A stretch of DNA of 64,000 nucleotides from an uncultured Bryobacterales bacterium (GTDB lineage: Bacteria > Acidobacteriota > Terriglobia > Bryobacterales > UBA6623): positions 4,228,062 through 4,292,061 of the forward strand of contig OX638379.1 of NCBI GenBank assembly GCA_951813605.1, read 5' to 3'. The notes beneath the pieces were generated by a model. It was not told the DNA's origin. It worked only from the letters and a program-made list of their open reading frames with translations, and did not search any database. Made by a program: the position numbers and the translations under genes. Positions within the stretch are counted from its first letter, which is position 1. Every line of letters begins with the position of its first letter. This document shows, one piece after another, positions 8,408 to 16,971 of the stretch.

Positions 8408-8469
8408 GGCCGGTGTCCGCGGCGCTGCCGTCAGAAAGGTTAGGACGGCACGTTCATCGTACACCGGCC
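8408..8469 (+). other. Nested inverted repeat before tail promoter
   Basis: An outer stem GGCCGGTGT (8408-8416) pairs with ACACCGGCC (8461-8469). An inner stem GCCGTC (8427-8432) pairs with GACGGC (8444-8449). The structure lies between the 8351 hairpin and the promoter of the tail tube gene. It could be an RNA structure, a terminator or a protein site. Confidence 0.4.
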
Positions 8470-8478
8470 GTGCGGCGC

Positions 8479-8495
8479 GGGGCCCGTGATAGTGT
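8479..8495 (+). promoter_or_regulatory. Late-type promoter box with normal leader
   Basis: GGGGCCCGTGATAGTGT matches the family consensus closely. Unlike the others, the start codon is 21 bases downstream and preceded by AGGAGG (8502-8507), so this transcript would carry a short leader with a strong ribosome binding site, fitting a very highly expressed tail tube gene. Confidence 0.55.
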
Positions 8496-8516
8496 CCGGG
8501 CAGGAGGCAAGCCCAC

Positions 8517-9107
8517 ATGGCAACCGAACCCTATACCATCGTCGTGACCGGCAAGTTCTCGGTGCATCTCGCCGCTGTCGGAGCGGCCTTCCCCGAGCTC
8601 AATGCGACCCCGGACGCGACGGTCTGGCCGAAGCTGTGCGACGGCGGCCGGATCGACGAGGACGGCCTGACCATCGAGCACGGCCAGACCATCGACGAGC
8701 ACATGGTGTCCGGCCTGATCGGCCCCGCCAAGATCAGCCGTTCCGGGCAGACGCTGGCCATCAACTTCACCTGCGTCGACCTGACCATGGAGCAGTACGC
8801 CAAGGTACTCAACGGCCAGACCGTGACGGACACCGCCAAGGAGAGCGGCAAGGTCGGCCATCGCTCGATCGCGCTGGCGCTCGGCGAGGACGTCAAGCTC
8901 TACGCGATGCTCGTGCGCTTCGAAACCTCGCCCTACGGCGCGGGCTACAAGATGCAGTACGAGATCCCGCAGGCGTACCAGGGCAGCTCTCCCTCGGTCG
9001 TCTTCTCGAAGTCGGAAAAGGCGGGCCTGGAGTGCAGCTTCATGGCGCTGGAGCACGCCACCAGCGGCTTCGGCACGCTGCGGATGCAGGACGACGAGGA
9101 AGGCTGA
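8517..9107 (+). CDS. Major tail tube protein
   Basis: A 196-aa protein at the tail tube position, rich in beta strands, with a central GRIDEDGLTIEHGQTID loop and KISRSGQTLAINFTC. It has its own promoter and an AGGAGG ribosome binding site, as expected for the most abundant tail protein. It is followed by the G/GT chaperone frames and the tape measure gene. Assignment is mainly by size, fold pattern and order. Confidence 0.75.
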   Translation: MATEPYTIVVTGKFSVHLAAVGAAFPELNATPDATVWPKLCDGGRIDEDGLTIEHGQTIDEHMVSGLIGPAKISRSGQTLAINFTCVDLTMEQYAKVLNGQTVTDTAKESGKVGHRSIALALGEDVKLYAMLVRFETSPYGAGYKMQYEIPQAYQGSSPSVVFSKSEKAGLECSFMALEHATSGFGTLRMQDDEEG

Positions 9108-9475
9108 TGACCAACGGCGTCCCTGAGTTCGTCACCGAGGCAGAGCGGATTCCGATCCGCATCGACGGCCTGGAGTACCGGCTGAAGAGCATGGACGAGC
9201 TGACGCCCATGCAGATTCCGTACATCACGCGGGCGCAGATGAAGCTCCAGGAGCTGATGACTGCCACCGGCAAGTCCGCGAAATGGTACGACAGCCAGGT
9301 CAAGGAGCTCGAAAGAGCCCTGGCTGCTGCGTACAGCGTCCTGTTCGCGGAGTGGAGTCCCGAGCTTGAGAAGAAGGTGCTCAAGCTCGGCGCAATGAGC
9401 CAGGGCGCGATCTTCCAGCTGGTTTTCGGGAACGCGGGCGAGACAGCGGAGGGCTCGCCCGCACCGGCCAGCTAA
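9107..9475 (+). CDS. Tail assembly chaperone, G-like frame
   Basis: A 122-aa protein between the tail tube and tape measure genes, the position of gpG-type tail assembly chaperones. The sequence has GLEYRLKSMDEL and a long helical middle. Its start overlaps the tail tube stop (TGATGA). The downstream frame encodes the likely T extension, reached by a -1 frameshift near the end of this gene. Confidence 0.7.
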   Translation: MTNGVPEFVTEAERIPIRIDGLEYRLKSMDELTPMQIPYITRAQMKLQELMTATGKSAKWYDSQVKELERALAAAYSVLFAEWSPELEKKVLKLGAMSQGAIFQLVFGNAGETAEGSPAPAS

Positions 9476-9783
9476 TCGCCCGCCTCCAGCGCTTCTACGG
9501 CGGCGACCCGCGCCGCTGGCTGCGGCTGCCGATGTGGCTGTTCCGGGAGATGTTGAACGAAATCCCAGCCCTGGAAGCCCGCGAGGCCCTGCGGGGCGTC
9601 GCCATAGCTGCAGCCGGGTCCGGGTCCATCAAGCCCCCCGCAAGCCGCAGGCTGACCCATGGATGGCGGCGGGCGGCCCGTGCCGGGGCTCCCAGGCAGG
9701 AGATGAGTCGCGAGCAGGTGGCGGCGGCTGCCGCGGCCCGCGGGATCCCCGTCGCGCGCGTTCCGGCGAAACGGGGTCGTTGA
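9427..9783 (+). CDS. Tail assembly chaperone, T-like extension in -1 frame
   Basis: The -1 frame past the G stop reads ARLQRFYGGDPRRWLRLP, then MWLFREMLNEIPALEAREAL, a pattern seen in T-type extensions of tail chaperones, continuing to residue PAKRGR. Conserved-looking residues lie upstream of the first ATG (9532), which argues for ribosomal frameshifting and not independent initiation. The nearest slippery candidate is GGTTTTC at 9421-9427, imperfect in the P site. The start given is where the shifted frame would begin if slippage happens there. Confidence 0.5.
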   Translation, partial: RERGRDSGGLARTGQLIARLQRFYGGDPRRWLRLPMWLFREMLNEIPALEAREALRGVAIAAAGSGSIKPPASRRLTHGWRRAARAGAPRQEMSREQVAAAAAARGIPVARVPAKRGR

Positions 9784-9795
9784 TAGGGTGCGGAC
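9773..9795 (+). promoter_or_regulatory. Late-type promoter box, leaderless start of tape measure gene
   Basis: GGGGTCGTTGATAGGGT (9773-9789) is followed by six bases and the ATG at 9796. It overlaps the end of the T-like frame. Spacing and core match the other boxes. Confidence 0.55.
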
Positions 9796-12700
9796 ATGGC
9801 GGAAACGCTAGGCAGCGCCGTCCTCGAGCTCACGACGGACCTCAAGACCCTGCGGCGCGACCTGAAGGTCAGCAAGGCCGAGATTGATCAGGCTGTCGAG
9901 AACATCCAGGCCAACTTGCGCGACGTTGGCAAGAAGCTTTCGATCGGGCTGACTGCGCCGCTTGCCGCGTTCGGCGGGCTGGCGCTCAAGACCGGTGCCG
10001 ACTTCGAGACGGCCATGAACCAGGTCGCCGCCGTCTCGGGCGCGACCGAGAGCCAGTTCCAGCAGCTGGAGGCGCAGGCCAGGGAACTCGGCCGCACCAC
10101 GGAGTTCTCGGCGTCGCAGGCCGGAGAGGCGATGGGCTTCCTCGCCCAGGCCGGCTTCAACGCCAACGACGTCCTCGGCGCGATGCCCGGCACGCTGCAG
10201 CTGGCGTCCGCCGCGCAGCTGGACCTCGGCACGGCTGCGGACACGGTCAGCAACATCCTGTCCGGGTACGGGCTGGAAGTCTCCGAGCTGGGCCGTGTCA
10301 ACGACGTGCTGGTCAAGACCTTCACCAGCGCCAACACGAACCTCCAGCAGCTCGGGGAGGCGATGAAGTACGCCGGGCCGGTCGCCTCCGCTGCCGGCGT
10401 GGGCTTCGAGGAGGCCGCCGCCGCGCTCGGCCTGATGGGCAACGCGGGCATCCAGGCCAGCATGGCGGGCACGTCCTTGCGCGGGGCCATCAGCAAGATC
10501 CTGAACCCCACCAAGGCGGCGCAGGAGGCGATGGCCGCGGCCGGGCTGAGCTTCACCGACGCCGCCGGCCGCATCAAGCCGCTGGACGAGGTCGTGCGGC
10601 AGCTGGAGCCGCACGCCGAGGATGCCGGGCTGATGATGGAGCTGTTCGGGCAGCGGGCCGGTCCCGCGATGAGCGCCCTCGTGTCGCAGGGCGCGGACGC
10701 GCTGACGAATCTCCAGTCGGAACTCGAGAGCTCCGGAGGCACGGCGCAGCGTATCTCCGACGTGCAGATGCAGGGCCTCAACGGGGCGCTGGCGGCGCTC
10801 AAGTCGGCCTTCGAGGGGCTGCAGATCGCGATTGCCCAGTCCGGGCTGCTGGAGTGGGCCACCAAGTTCGTGCACGTGATCACGGGCGTCATCTCGGCGA
10901 TGGCGGAGGCGCACCCGGCGATCCTGGGCGTGGGCACGGCGCTGGCGGGGCTGGCCGCCGCTGCGGGTCCCGTGCTGTTCGTGCTGCCGACGATGGTCAC
11001 GGGCTTTGGATTGGTCAAAGGCGCGATCATCGCCTATTCGGGCGTCACGGCGACCGCGACGATCGCAACGCACGCACTCAATGCTGCGATAAAGCTTCTC
11101 TTGGGTCCGGTCGGATGGGTGACGGCAGGCATTGGGCTGCTCGTTGGCGGCTTCTTCGCATATCGTGCGATTGCTGGAGATAGCGCCAAGGAAACCAACG
11201 ATTTGGTCGGGGAGTTCAAGGCGGCACAAGCCGAGCAGAAGGCGCTCGCGGATCGGTACCGCGAACTCAGCGCCGAGATCAAGAAGACAGGCGACAGGAC
11301 CGGCGAGCTCGGGCGAGAGCTCGGCAAGGTCCGGGGCGAGCTGATTGAAGCGGGCAAGGATGTCGACGGGCTCCAGGCCAGGATCAACGAGGCCGCCGAA
11401 GCGGAGGGAGACTTGGCTGCCAAGCTCAAGGAGTCATCCCGCGAATACGAGGCGTTCGGGAAGCAGGTCAGGCACCTGGAATCCAACCTGCAAGCGATGG
11501 GCGGCGAGAGCGAGGCGATCTCGAAGGACCTGGAGGAGGTCAGGAAGGAGCAGGCCAAGGCGGGCAAGGAAGCGAAGCGGTACGCGCTGCTGCTTCGAAA
11601 CAGCACGAAGAGAACGAAGAAGCTGAGCGACGGCACGCAGGCGCTCGTCAAGAAGACCCTCGGGCTCAAATCGGCCGCCGAGGATTCTGCCGAAGCCGTC
11701 GAGTCCGCAACCGAAGAGATCGAGGACCTGGGCAAGGAGTCCGGGAAAGCCGAGCGGGAGCTATTCGACCTCGCGAAGGTCACCGCCAGGATCACCAGGG
11801 AACAGGAAGAGTTCAAGCGCAAGCTCCAGGCTGTCCGCGACGAGTTCAACCAGCGCTTCATCCAGTCCGTCCGCAACGCCAAGGCTCCCATCGTGGAACT
11901 CGGACGAGCCGCGATCGCGGCTGCCAATGAAATCGTGACGGCCATGAACACGAGCGCCATCCCGGCCTTCGACAAGGTGAAGGAGGAAGCGAAGCTCGTC
12001 GAGCAGGAAACCGCTCAGGCGTTCAGGAACCTCGGGATCAAGACCCAGGCGGAACTGACCGCCATCCGCGAGCAGGCCGAGAGCGACTTCTCACTCATCA
12101 AGTCCTCCGGCGAGGGCAGTGCAAGCGCCATCGACACGGCGTGGATCAACATGCTGCAAGCCCGCAAGGCGGAACTGATCGCCAACGGAGAGGACCTCAA
12201 CGAGGAGGAGCAGCTGATCCTCAACGACATTCTGGCGAAGCAGAGGACATTCAAGGACGACTCGGCTGGCGAGCAGGGCGTGTTCAGCCAGTGGTACGAC
12301 AGCGTGTCGGGCATCGTGGGGGACCTGTCCAGCGAACTGGTCTCGAAGCTGTTCACCGGCGATCTCTCGTTCGGCGGCACGTTCTCGGAAAAGCTGAGGA
12401 CCCTCGCCGGAAGCTTCAAGAACGTGTTTGTCCAGGAGATTTCCACCGGCATCAGCACGCTGGTCAATCAGGGCTTCAACGCGCTTCTCGGGGCGCTGGA
12501 CAAGGTGATCGGCAAGATCACCGGCAAGGGCGGCGTGGCGGACGCGCTGGCCGGCCTGGTCGGCGGCGGGCGCAAGGCGGCGGACGCGGCCGCCGATGTC
12601 ACCGGAGCCGGTGCGGGCGCGGCAGCCGATATCGCGAGCAAGGTCGGTCCCGGTGCGTCGGGCGGCATCACGCAGGCTCTCGGCGGCGCCGGAGGGATCG

Positions 12701-13263
12701 TCAACATGATCACGGGCATCGGGACCCTGGTGAGCGGCATCGTCGGCAATTTCCAGATGCGCGGGATGAACACGACGCTGGACCTGATCGAGAAGGAGGT
12801 GCGATTCGGCACGGACTACCTCGGCGACCAGGGCGAAGATTCGATCCACGGCAACATCCGGGACATGCGCGTGGAGATGAACGAGAAGCTGAAGTTCATC
12901 TTCGAGCACGGGATCAACCCCGCCAAGGTCGCCCTGGAGCGCGTCCTGGAGTCGATTGTCCCGAGCCTGGAAGAGGGCGTCGCCGCCTGGAACGAGATGC
13001 TGGCGCTCGCCGCGGAAGCCTCGGAGCGCGACGCGCGGGTGGCCAGCGAGACGCTGCCCGCGATCCGCGCGAGCCTGGAGGAAATGATCGACGCCGAGCA
13101 GGAGCAGACCGGCGTGCTGCGGTCGATCCTGCGCAAGGTCGGCAAGCCGCCCGTGGTCAACGTGTCCTGTCGCGGCGGCGGCGGTTCCGTGGACCGCATC
13201 AACCAGGCCATCGACCTGAACACCGGAGGGCTCCGCACGCGGATTGCGGGGGCGTCGGGCTGA
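9796..13263 (+). CDS. Tail tape measure protein
   Basis: A 1155-aa protein setting tail length. The N-terminal 350 residues resemble the TP901-type tape measure core (GADFETAMNQVAAVSGATE, TTEFSASQAGEAMGFLAQAG, LSAYG-like repeats, SMAGTSLRGAI). Two hydrophobic segments lie at about 374-400 and 431-460, and a charged coiled coil follows at about 475-640. The C-terminus is glycine/alanine rich. By the usual 1.5 angstrom per residue the tail would be about 170 nm. It starts at its own leaderless promoter and overlaps the next gene (TGATGG). Confidence 0.92.
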   Translation: MAETLGSAVLELTTDLKTLRRDLKVSKAEIDQAVENIQANLRDVGKKLSIGLTAPLAAFGGLALKTGADFETAMNQVAAVSGATESQFQQLEAQARELGRTTEFSASQAGEAMGFLAQAGFNANDVLGAMPGTLQLASAAQLDLGTAADTVSNILSGYGLEVSELGRVNDVLVKTFTSANTNLQQLGEAMKYAGPVASAAGVGFEEAAAALGLMGNAGIQASMAGTSLRGAISKILNPTKAAQEAMAAAGLSFTDAAGRIKPLDEVVRQLEPHAEDAGLMMELFGQRAGPAMSALVSQGADALTNLQSELESSGGTAQRISDVQMQGLNGALAALKSAFEGLQIAIAQSGLLEWATKFVHVITGVISAMAEAHPAILGVGTALAGLAAAAGPVLFVLPTMVTGFGLVKGAIIAYSGVTATATIATHALNAAIKLLLGPVGWVTAGIGLLVGGFFAYRAIAGDSAKETNDLVGEFKAAQAEQKALADRYRELSAEIKKTGDRTGELGRELGKVRGELIEAGKDVDGLQARINEAAEAEGDLAAKLKESSREYEAFGKQVRHLESNLQAMGGESEAISKDLEEVRKEQAKAGKEAKRYALLLRNSTKRTKKLSDGTQALVKKTLGLKSAAEDSAEAVESATEEIEDLGKESGKAERELFDLAKVTARITREQEEFKRKLQAVRDEFNQRFIQSVRNAKAPIVELGRAAIAAANEIVTAMNTSAIPAFDKVKEEAKLVEQETAQAFRNLGIKTQAELTAIREQAESDFSLIKSSGEGSASAIDTAWINMLQARKAELIANGEDLNEEEQLILNDILAKQRTFKDDSAGEQGVFSQWYDSVSGIVGDLSSELVSKLFTGDLSFGGTFSEKLRTLAGSFKNVFVQEISTGISTLVNQGFNALLGALDKVIGKITGKGGVADALAGLVGGGRKAADAAADVTGAGAGAAADIASKVGPGASGGITQALGGAGGIVNMITGIGTLVSGIVGNFQMRGMNTTLDLIEKEVRFGTDYLGDQGEDSIHGNIRDMRVEMNEKLKFIFEHGINPAKVALERVLESIVPSLEEGVAAWNEMLALAAEASERDARVASETLPAIRASLEEMIDAEQEQTGVLRSILRKVGKPPVVNVSCRGGGGSVDRINQAIDLNTGGLRTRIAGASG

Positions 13264-14042
13264 TGGGCGACTTCCGTTTTCTCAGCGACGCCGGGAACCT
13301 GGCCCGCGCTGCGGCGGTGACCGCGACCTCCGAGGACCCGGTCTACGGCGCGGCGAACCTCACCGCACTGCCCGTGAGCCTGCCGTACCGCGCCACGGGG
13401 CTCTCCGGGCAGGCCCTCGCCATCGACCTCGGGGCGGCGGCGGAAGCGGACCTGGTGGCGCTGGTCGGCCATAACCTGACGGCGGATGCGACGATCCAGC
13501 CAGGCTGCGGCGCGACGGCGGCCGCCGCAGCGACCCCGCAGGCCGGGGTCTCGCTCGCGGTCGGCCTGCGGCGGGTCGCGCACCTGCTGCTCGCGGCGCC
13601 CGAGACGCACCGCTACTGGTCGCTGGCAATCAGCGACGCCGGGAATCCTGCAGGCTACCTGAGCTTCGGCTACCTGGTGATCGGCACGACGACCGAACTG
13701 GCGGGCATCTCCCACGGCTGGGAGCGCCAGCGCGTCAAGTCCGTGCGAATCAACCGGAACGAGCTGGGCGTGCCCATCGAGGGCGCGGCCATCTCCGACG
13801 GCACCCGGCTCGTCTGCTCGTTCTCGGGACTGTCCAGGCAGGAAGCGGATTCCATCGACGCCTTCCTGGACGGGCTCGATGTCGGGCGCGTCCCGGCGCT
13901 GGTCCTGTCGGAGGGAGCCGACACGTCCGAGCCGCTGTTCGCCCGCCTGGAGGTTCCGCACACGCGGATCCGCGAAGCGGGCTTCGAGGCCGTCGAGGGC
14001 GTGACGTTCCTGACCGATCACCTGGGGCAGAGCATCGCGTGA
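13263..14042 (+). CDS. Tail tip protein with discoidin-like N-terminal domain
   Basis: A 259-aa protein directly after the tape measure gene. The first 140 residues have the pattern common in phage tail proteins with a galactose-binding/discoidin-like fold: ASSEDPVYGAANL, ALAIDLGAAAEADLVALVGHN and RYWSLAISDAGN. The C-terminal half is RQRVKSVRINRNELG... and ends DHLGQSIA. It would sit in the distal tail or baseplate. Start and stop overlap both neighbours. Confidence 0.6.
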   Translation: MGDFRFLSDAGNLARAAAVTATSEDPVYGAANLTALPVSLPYRATGLSGQALAIDLGAAAEADLVALVGHNLTADATIQPGCGATAAAAATPQAGVSLAVGLRRVAHLLLAAPETHRYWSLAISDAGNPAGYLSFGYLVIGTTTELAGISHGWERQRVKSVRINRNELGVPIEGAAISDGTRLVCSFSGLSRQEADSIDAFLDGLDVGRVPALVLSEGADTSEPLFARLEVPHTRIREAGFEAVEGVTFLTDHLGQSIA

Positions 14043-15604
14043 AACTGGAAGTCCTGGTCGAGATCGACTTCCGCGACGGCACGGAATACTGCGCCGTGAC
14101 CGGGATCTCCGCTCCGGAACGCCACTACGCCGGGCGGCTGCTTTCCATTTCGGGCGTCAGCCGCGAGGTCGGCGCGACCCTTGGCGAGTTCCGGTCCAGC
14201 GAGTTCACCATCGAGCTGGACGATGCGGACAGCCATTTCTCGGCGCGCAAGGCCGCCGCGCCGTTCCTCGCCGTTCCCGTGCGGGTGCTCTGGGGCGACA
14301 TCGACGCGGGATTCTCCGACTTCGAGCCGCTGGCGACCGGGCGCATCGCGCGCTGGTCGAAGCAGGGCGACCGGTTCAGCATCGGCGTGCAGGGCGTCGG
14401 CCTCAGCCTGCTGGACGCCCCGTTCCCGTTCGTCACGGATCGCGAGACGTTCCCCGATATCCCGGAGGGCGCGGACGTGCGCCCGGTGCCCATCGTCTAC
14501 GGCGACGTCGAGGCGGACCGCGGGGCGCTGCCCGCCTACCTGATTGACCCCGGCTCGCACCGCTACGTCCTCGGGCTGGGGGACCTGGGCGTCGTCAGCG
14601 CCGTCTACGTCGATGGCGTGGAAGCCGGCAGCGCCGCATTCAGCACGAGCACGGCAGCCTACCTGGGCGACACCTATTCGGTTGCCGAGTTCGCAAGCGA
14701 TCAGGGCGGCGCGGCGGTCAGCTGGAACGGCTCCGGCATTCCCGACGCCGACGGCGACAGCATCGCCAATCCGGCGCGGCAGTGGGAAGCCCTGCTGGCG
14801 CTGCGCGGGATTCCCACGGACGCGGCGCTGTTCGCGGCGGCAGCCGGTCAGCTGGACTCGCGGGGCATTCACGGGGCGCTGGCCTTCACGGACTCCAGGG
14901 AGACGCTTCGCACGGTGGCCGAGAAGCTGGCCAGGAGCGCGAACCTGCACACGTTCGTCACGCCAGCCGGCAAGGTTGCGTGCTTCGTGCCGACGCCCGG
15001 AGGGAGCACGGACATGGCCGCGCATGTCAGCGAGCAGCAATTCCTGGACGGCGGCCTGGCATTGCAGCATCCCGGCGTCACGCATACCGAGATCATCTAC
15101 AGGTACGCGCCGCGCTACACCGACGGCGCGATGCAGGCGAGCGGGCGTCTCAGGAGCGGCGAGCAGGAGCTCTTGCAGCGCTTCTCGAGCGCGCTCCGAA
15201 CCGACCTCCCGTACATCCGCGAGGCCGATCCCGCCGCGCATGTCGCGGCTGACCGGCTGTTCTTCGCCCGCGAGGAGCGCGTGCAGGCGAGGATGGCGGT
15301 GGACCCGGCGCTGGTGCGCCAGCTGAGCATCGGCGACACGATCTCGGTCACGCACTTCCGGGGCATCGGAGCGGACGGCTTCAACGGCTGGCCCATGCAG
15401 GTGACCGGGCTGGGCGTCGGGATCGGCAACGACGGGATGACGGGCTCGGTGGTCGCGGTGGACGTGCTGGCCGCGCTCTACCCCTCCAGCGCCGAGTTCC
15501 TGAGATACCTGCCAGGCCGCTGGCCGCGCTCGCGGACCACGCAACTGGAATGGCAGCGCTTCGACCAGCACCGCTACCCCTCGCACGTGCATCCGGGCCC
15601 GTGA
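14039..15604 (+). CDS. Tail tip / hub protein
   Basis: A 521-aa protein with GTG start overlapping the previous stop. The N-terminal half is beta rich (EVLVEIDFRDGTEY, SSEFTIELDDAD) and the C-terminal half includes RLFFAREERVQARMAVDPAL and GDTISVTHFRGIGADGFNG, as in central tail hub proteins of siphoviruses. It lacks a recognisable hydrolase motif. Called by length and position in the tip module. Confidence 0.55.
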   Translation: MKLEVLVEIDFRDGTEYCAVTGISAPERHYAGRLLSISGVSREVGATLGEFRSSEFTIELDDADSHFSARKAAAPFLAVPVRVLWGDIDAGFSDFEPLATGRIARWSKQGDRFSIGVQGVGLSLLDAPFPFVTDRETFPDIPEGADVRPVPIVYGDVEADRGALPAYLIDPGSHRYVLGLGDLGVVSAVYVDGVEAGSAAFSTSTAAYLGDTYSVAEFASDQGGAAVSWNGSGIPDADGDSIANPARQWEALLALRGIPTDAALFAAAAGQLDSRGIHGALAFTDSRETLRTVAEKLARSANLHTFVTPAGKVACFVPTPGGSTDMAAHVSEQQFLDGGLALQHPGVTHTEIIYRYAPRYTDGAMQASGRLRSGEQELLQRFSSALRTDLPYIREADPAAHVAADRLFFAREERVQARMAVDPALVRQLSIGDTISVTHFRGIGADGFNGWPMQVTGLGVGIGNDGMTGSVVAVDVLAALYPSSAEFLRYLPGRWPRSRTTQLEWQRFDQHRYPSHVHPGP

Positions 15605-15616
15605 TAGCGTCAGGCC
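15595..15616 (+). promoter_or_regulatory. Late-type promoter box, leaderless start
   Basis: GGGCCCGTGATAGCGT (15595-15610) begins inside the last codons of the hub gene. Six bases follow before the ATG at 15617. Confidence 0.55.
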
Positions 15617-15937
15617 ATGCCGAGGATTCGCGTCGATGCCGATCACCTGGGAACGACCGCGACCACTCTGAGGACGGTCGCGGCGGGACACCAGCTCACG
15701 TACTGCCAGCTGATCCTGTTCAACGGCTCCGACGACGCGGCCACGGCCAGCGTGTGGTTCGTGCCGTCCGGCGACAGCTCCGCCGACAGCAACAAGCTCC
15801 TGGAGTACAGCCTGCGATCCAAGGAGACGCGGGCCTTCGACTTCACCCCGTTCCTCAATCCGGGAGACCGCATCATCGCCTCGGCCTCGGCGGATACTGT
15901 CATCGTCGCGGACCTGGCCGTGCTGGAGGAATCCTGA
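15617..15937 (+). CDS. Small virion-associated protein, unknown
   Basis: A 106-aa protein starting six bases after the promoter box. It is beta rich (ATASVWFVPSGDSS, LLEYSLRSKETRAFDFTPFLNPGDRI) and would fit a small tail-tip or receptor-binding accessory protein, since it begins a new transcript after the hub gene. No family recognised. Confidence 0.55.
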   Translation: MPRIRVDADHLGTTATTLRTVAAGHQLTYCQLILFNGSDDAATASVWFVPSGDSSADSNKLLEYSLRSKETRAFDFTPFLNPGDRIIASASADTVIVADLAVLEES

Positions 15938-15940
15938 GGC

Positions 15941-16333
15941 ATGGGATTCTCGACCCGCTATCCCGTGGACGCGATGTCGGAAAGGCCGTCCGAGCCGCAC
16001 ACTGCGACCATATCGTCAGCTAACTCCGGATGGCTGGACGTGCTGGATGCCAGCGGCACTGGCTACCTCCACTGCGTGTCGCACTCGGCCCTGGATCTTT
16101 CCGCGCTTGAAATCCAGCATCAATACGCGGATGTGCAAATCTCGATTGACGGCGGCGCGTGGAGGGATATCGGAGATCCGGGCACGCATGTGGCGCAAGG
16201 AATGACCCACGACTACGGCATCACCCCATTCCCGGGGCTTCGCTTCGAGAGCAACCTGTCCGTGCAGGCCCGGGGGCCGGGAGGAACCAGTGATATCGTC
16301 CAGGTGACCGTCTTGTATTCCCTGGAGCCGTGA
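15941..16333 (+). CDS. Virion-associated protein, paralogue pair member 1
   Basis: A 130-aa beta-rich protein. Its last 35 residues (RFESNLSVQ ... VTVLYSLEP) resemble the end of the next gene's product (RFESSLLVE ... AVVYALDI), and both share a NSGW/ESGW segment near residue 30-50. The pair looks like a tandem duplication of a tail decoration or fibre-tip domain. Function unknown. Confidence 0.55.
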   Translation: MGFSTRYPVDAMSERPSEPHTATISSANSGWLDVLDASGTGYLHCVSHSALDLSALEIQHQYADVQISIDGGAWRDIGDPGTHVAQGMTHDYGITPFPGLRFESNLSVQARGPGGTSDIVQVTVLYSLEP

Positions 16334-16725
16334 TGGCGGGCACCTTCACCACCCATGTCCCCGATCTTGCGCCGGTCTCGCCGGCGGAACCGCGCACGGT
16401 CGTCACGTCAATTGCCAGCAACGCGACCGTGACGTGGAACACGGTCCTCAGCCTCAGCGGGGAATCAGGATGGGTCTACATGCTGACGGGCAACGCTGGT
16501 GCCGGGATTCAGCGAGTCACGGTGGACGGCGGAACGGCGAGAGAGCTTGATCTGGCTAAATTCCACGTCACCAGGAACATCAGCAGCATCAGTCCCAGCA
16601 TCGTCGCGGATATAGGCAAGCGGGCTCCCCTGCGCATCCGGTTCGAGTCCTCGCTGCTAGTGGAGATCGAGAACGATACATCCGATACCGTTGAGGGCGC
16701 GGTCGTGTACGCCCTCGACATCTGA
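16333..16725 (+). CDS. Virion-associated protein, paralogue pair member 2
   Basis: A 130-aa protein starting at the ATG that overlaps the previous stop (TGATG); a GTG three bases earlier is an alternative. It shares the RFES...Y(S/A)L C-terminal pattern with the upstream gene. Likely a tail-tip or fibre accessory protein by position. Confidence 0.55.
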   Translation: MAGTFTTHVPDLAPVSPAEPRTVVTSIASNATVTWNTVLSLSGESGWVYMLTGNAGAGIQRVTVDGGTARELDLAKFHVTRNISSISPSIVADIGKRAPLRIRFESSLLVEIENDTSDTVEGAVVYALDI

Positions 16726-16735
16726 GGAGGCAGCA

Positions 16736-16930
16736 ATGAAAACCTGGGTTCGCATCGACTCCGAGAACAAGGTCACGTCCATCTGGCAATGCACGCAGGA
16801 GGCCAATCCGATCGGCGCGTCCGGTTCCGACCTGATCGACGCCACCGGCAAGGAGAACGTGGAACTCGGCTCGACCTGCAACCCAGCCGCCGGCACGTTC
16901 ACCGCGCCCGAGCCGCCCTCCGAAGAGTAG
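16736..16930 (+). CDS. Small protein, unknown
   Basis: A 64-aa acidic protein preceded by GAGGAGG about six bases before its ATG. The sequence begins MKTWVRIDSENKVTSIWQC and ends in a proline/glutamate tail. Such small proteins commonly lie between tail fibre and lysis genes. No family recognised. Confidence 0.5.
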   Translation: MKTWVRIDSENKVTSIWQCTQEANPIGASGSDLIDATGKENVELGSTCNPAAGTFTAPEPPSEE

Positions 16931-16945
16931 CCGCGCTTCCCGTCT

Positions 16946-16971
16946 GCGGGGTCCGTGATAGCGTCACGGGC
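16946..16971 (+). promoter_or_regulatory. Late-type promoter box, leaderless start of lysis module
   Basis: GGGGTCCGTGATAGCGT (16948-16964) is the closest match to the consensus. Seven bases follow before the ATG at 16972. It would start a lysis transcript. Confidence 0.58.
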
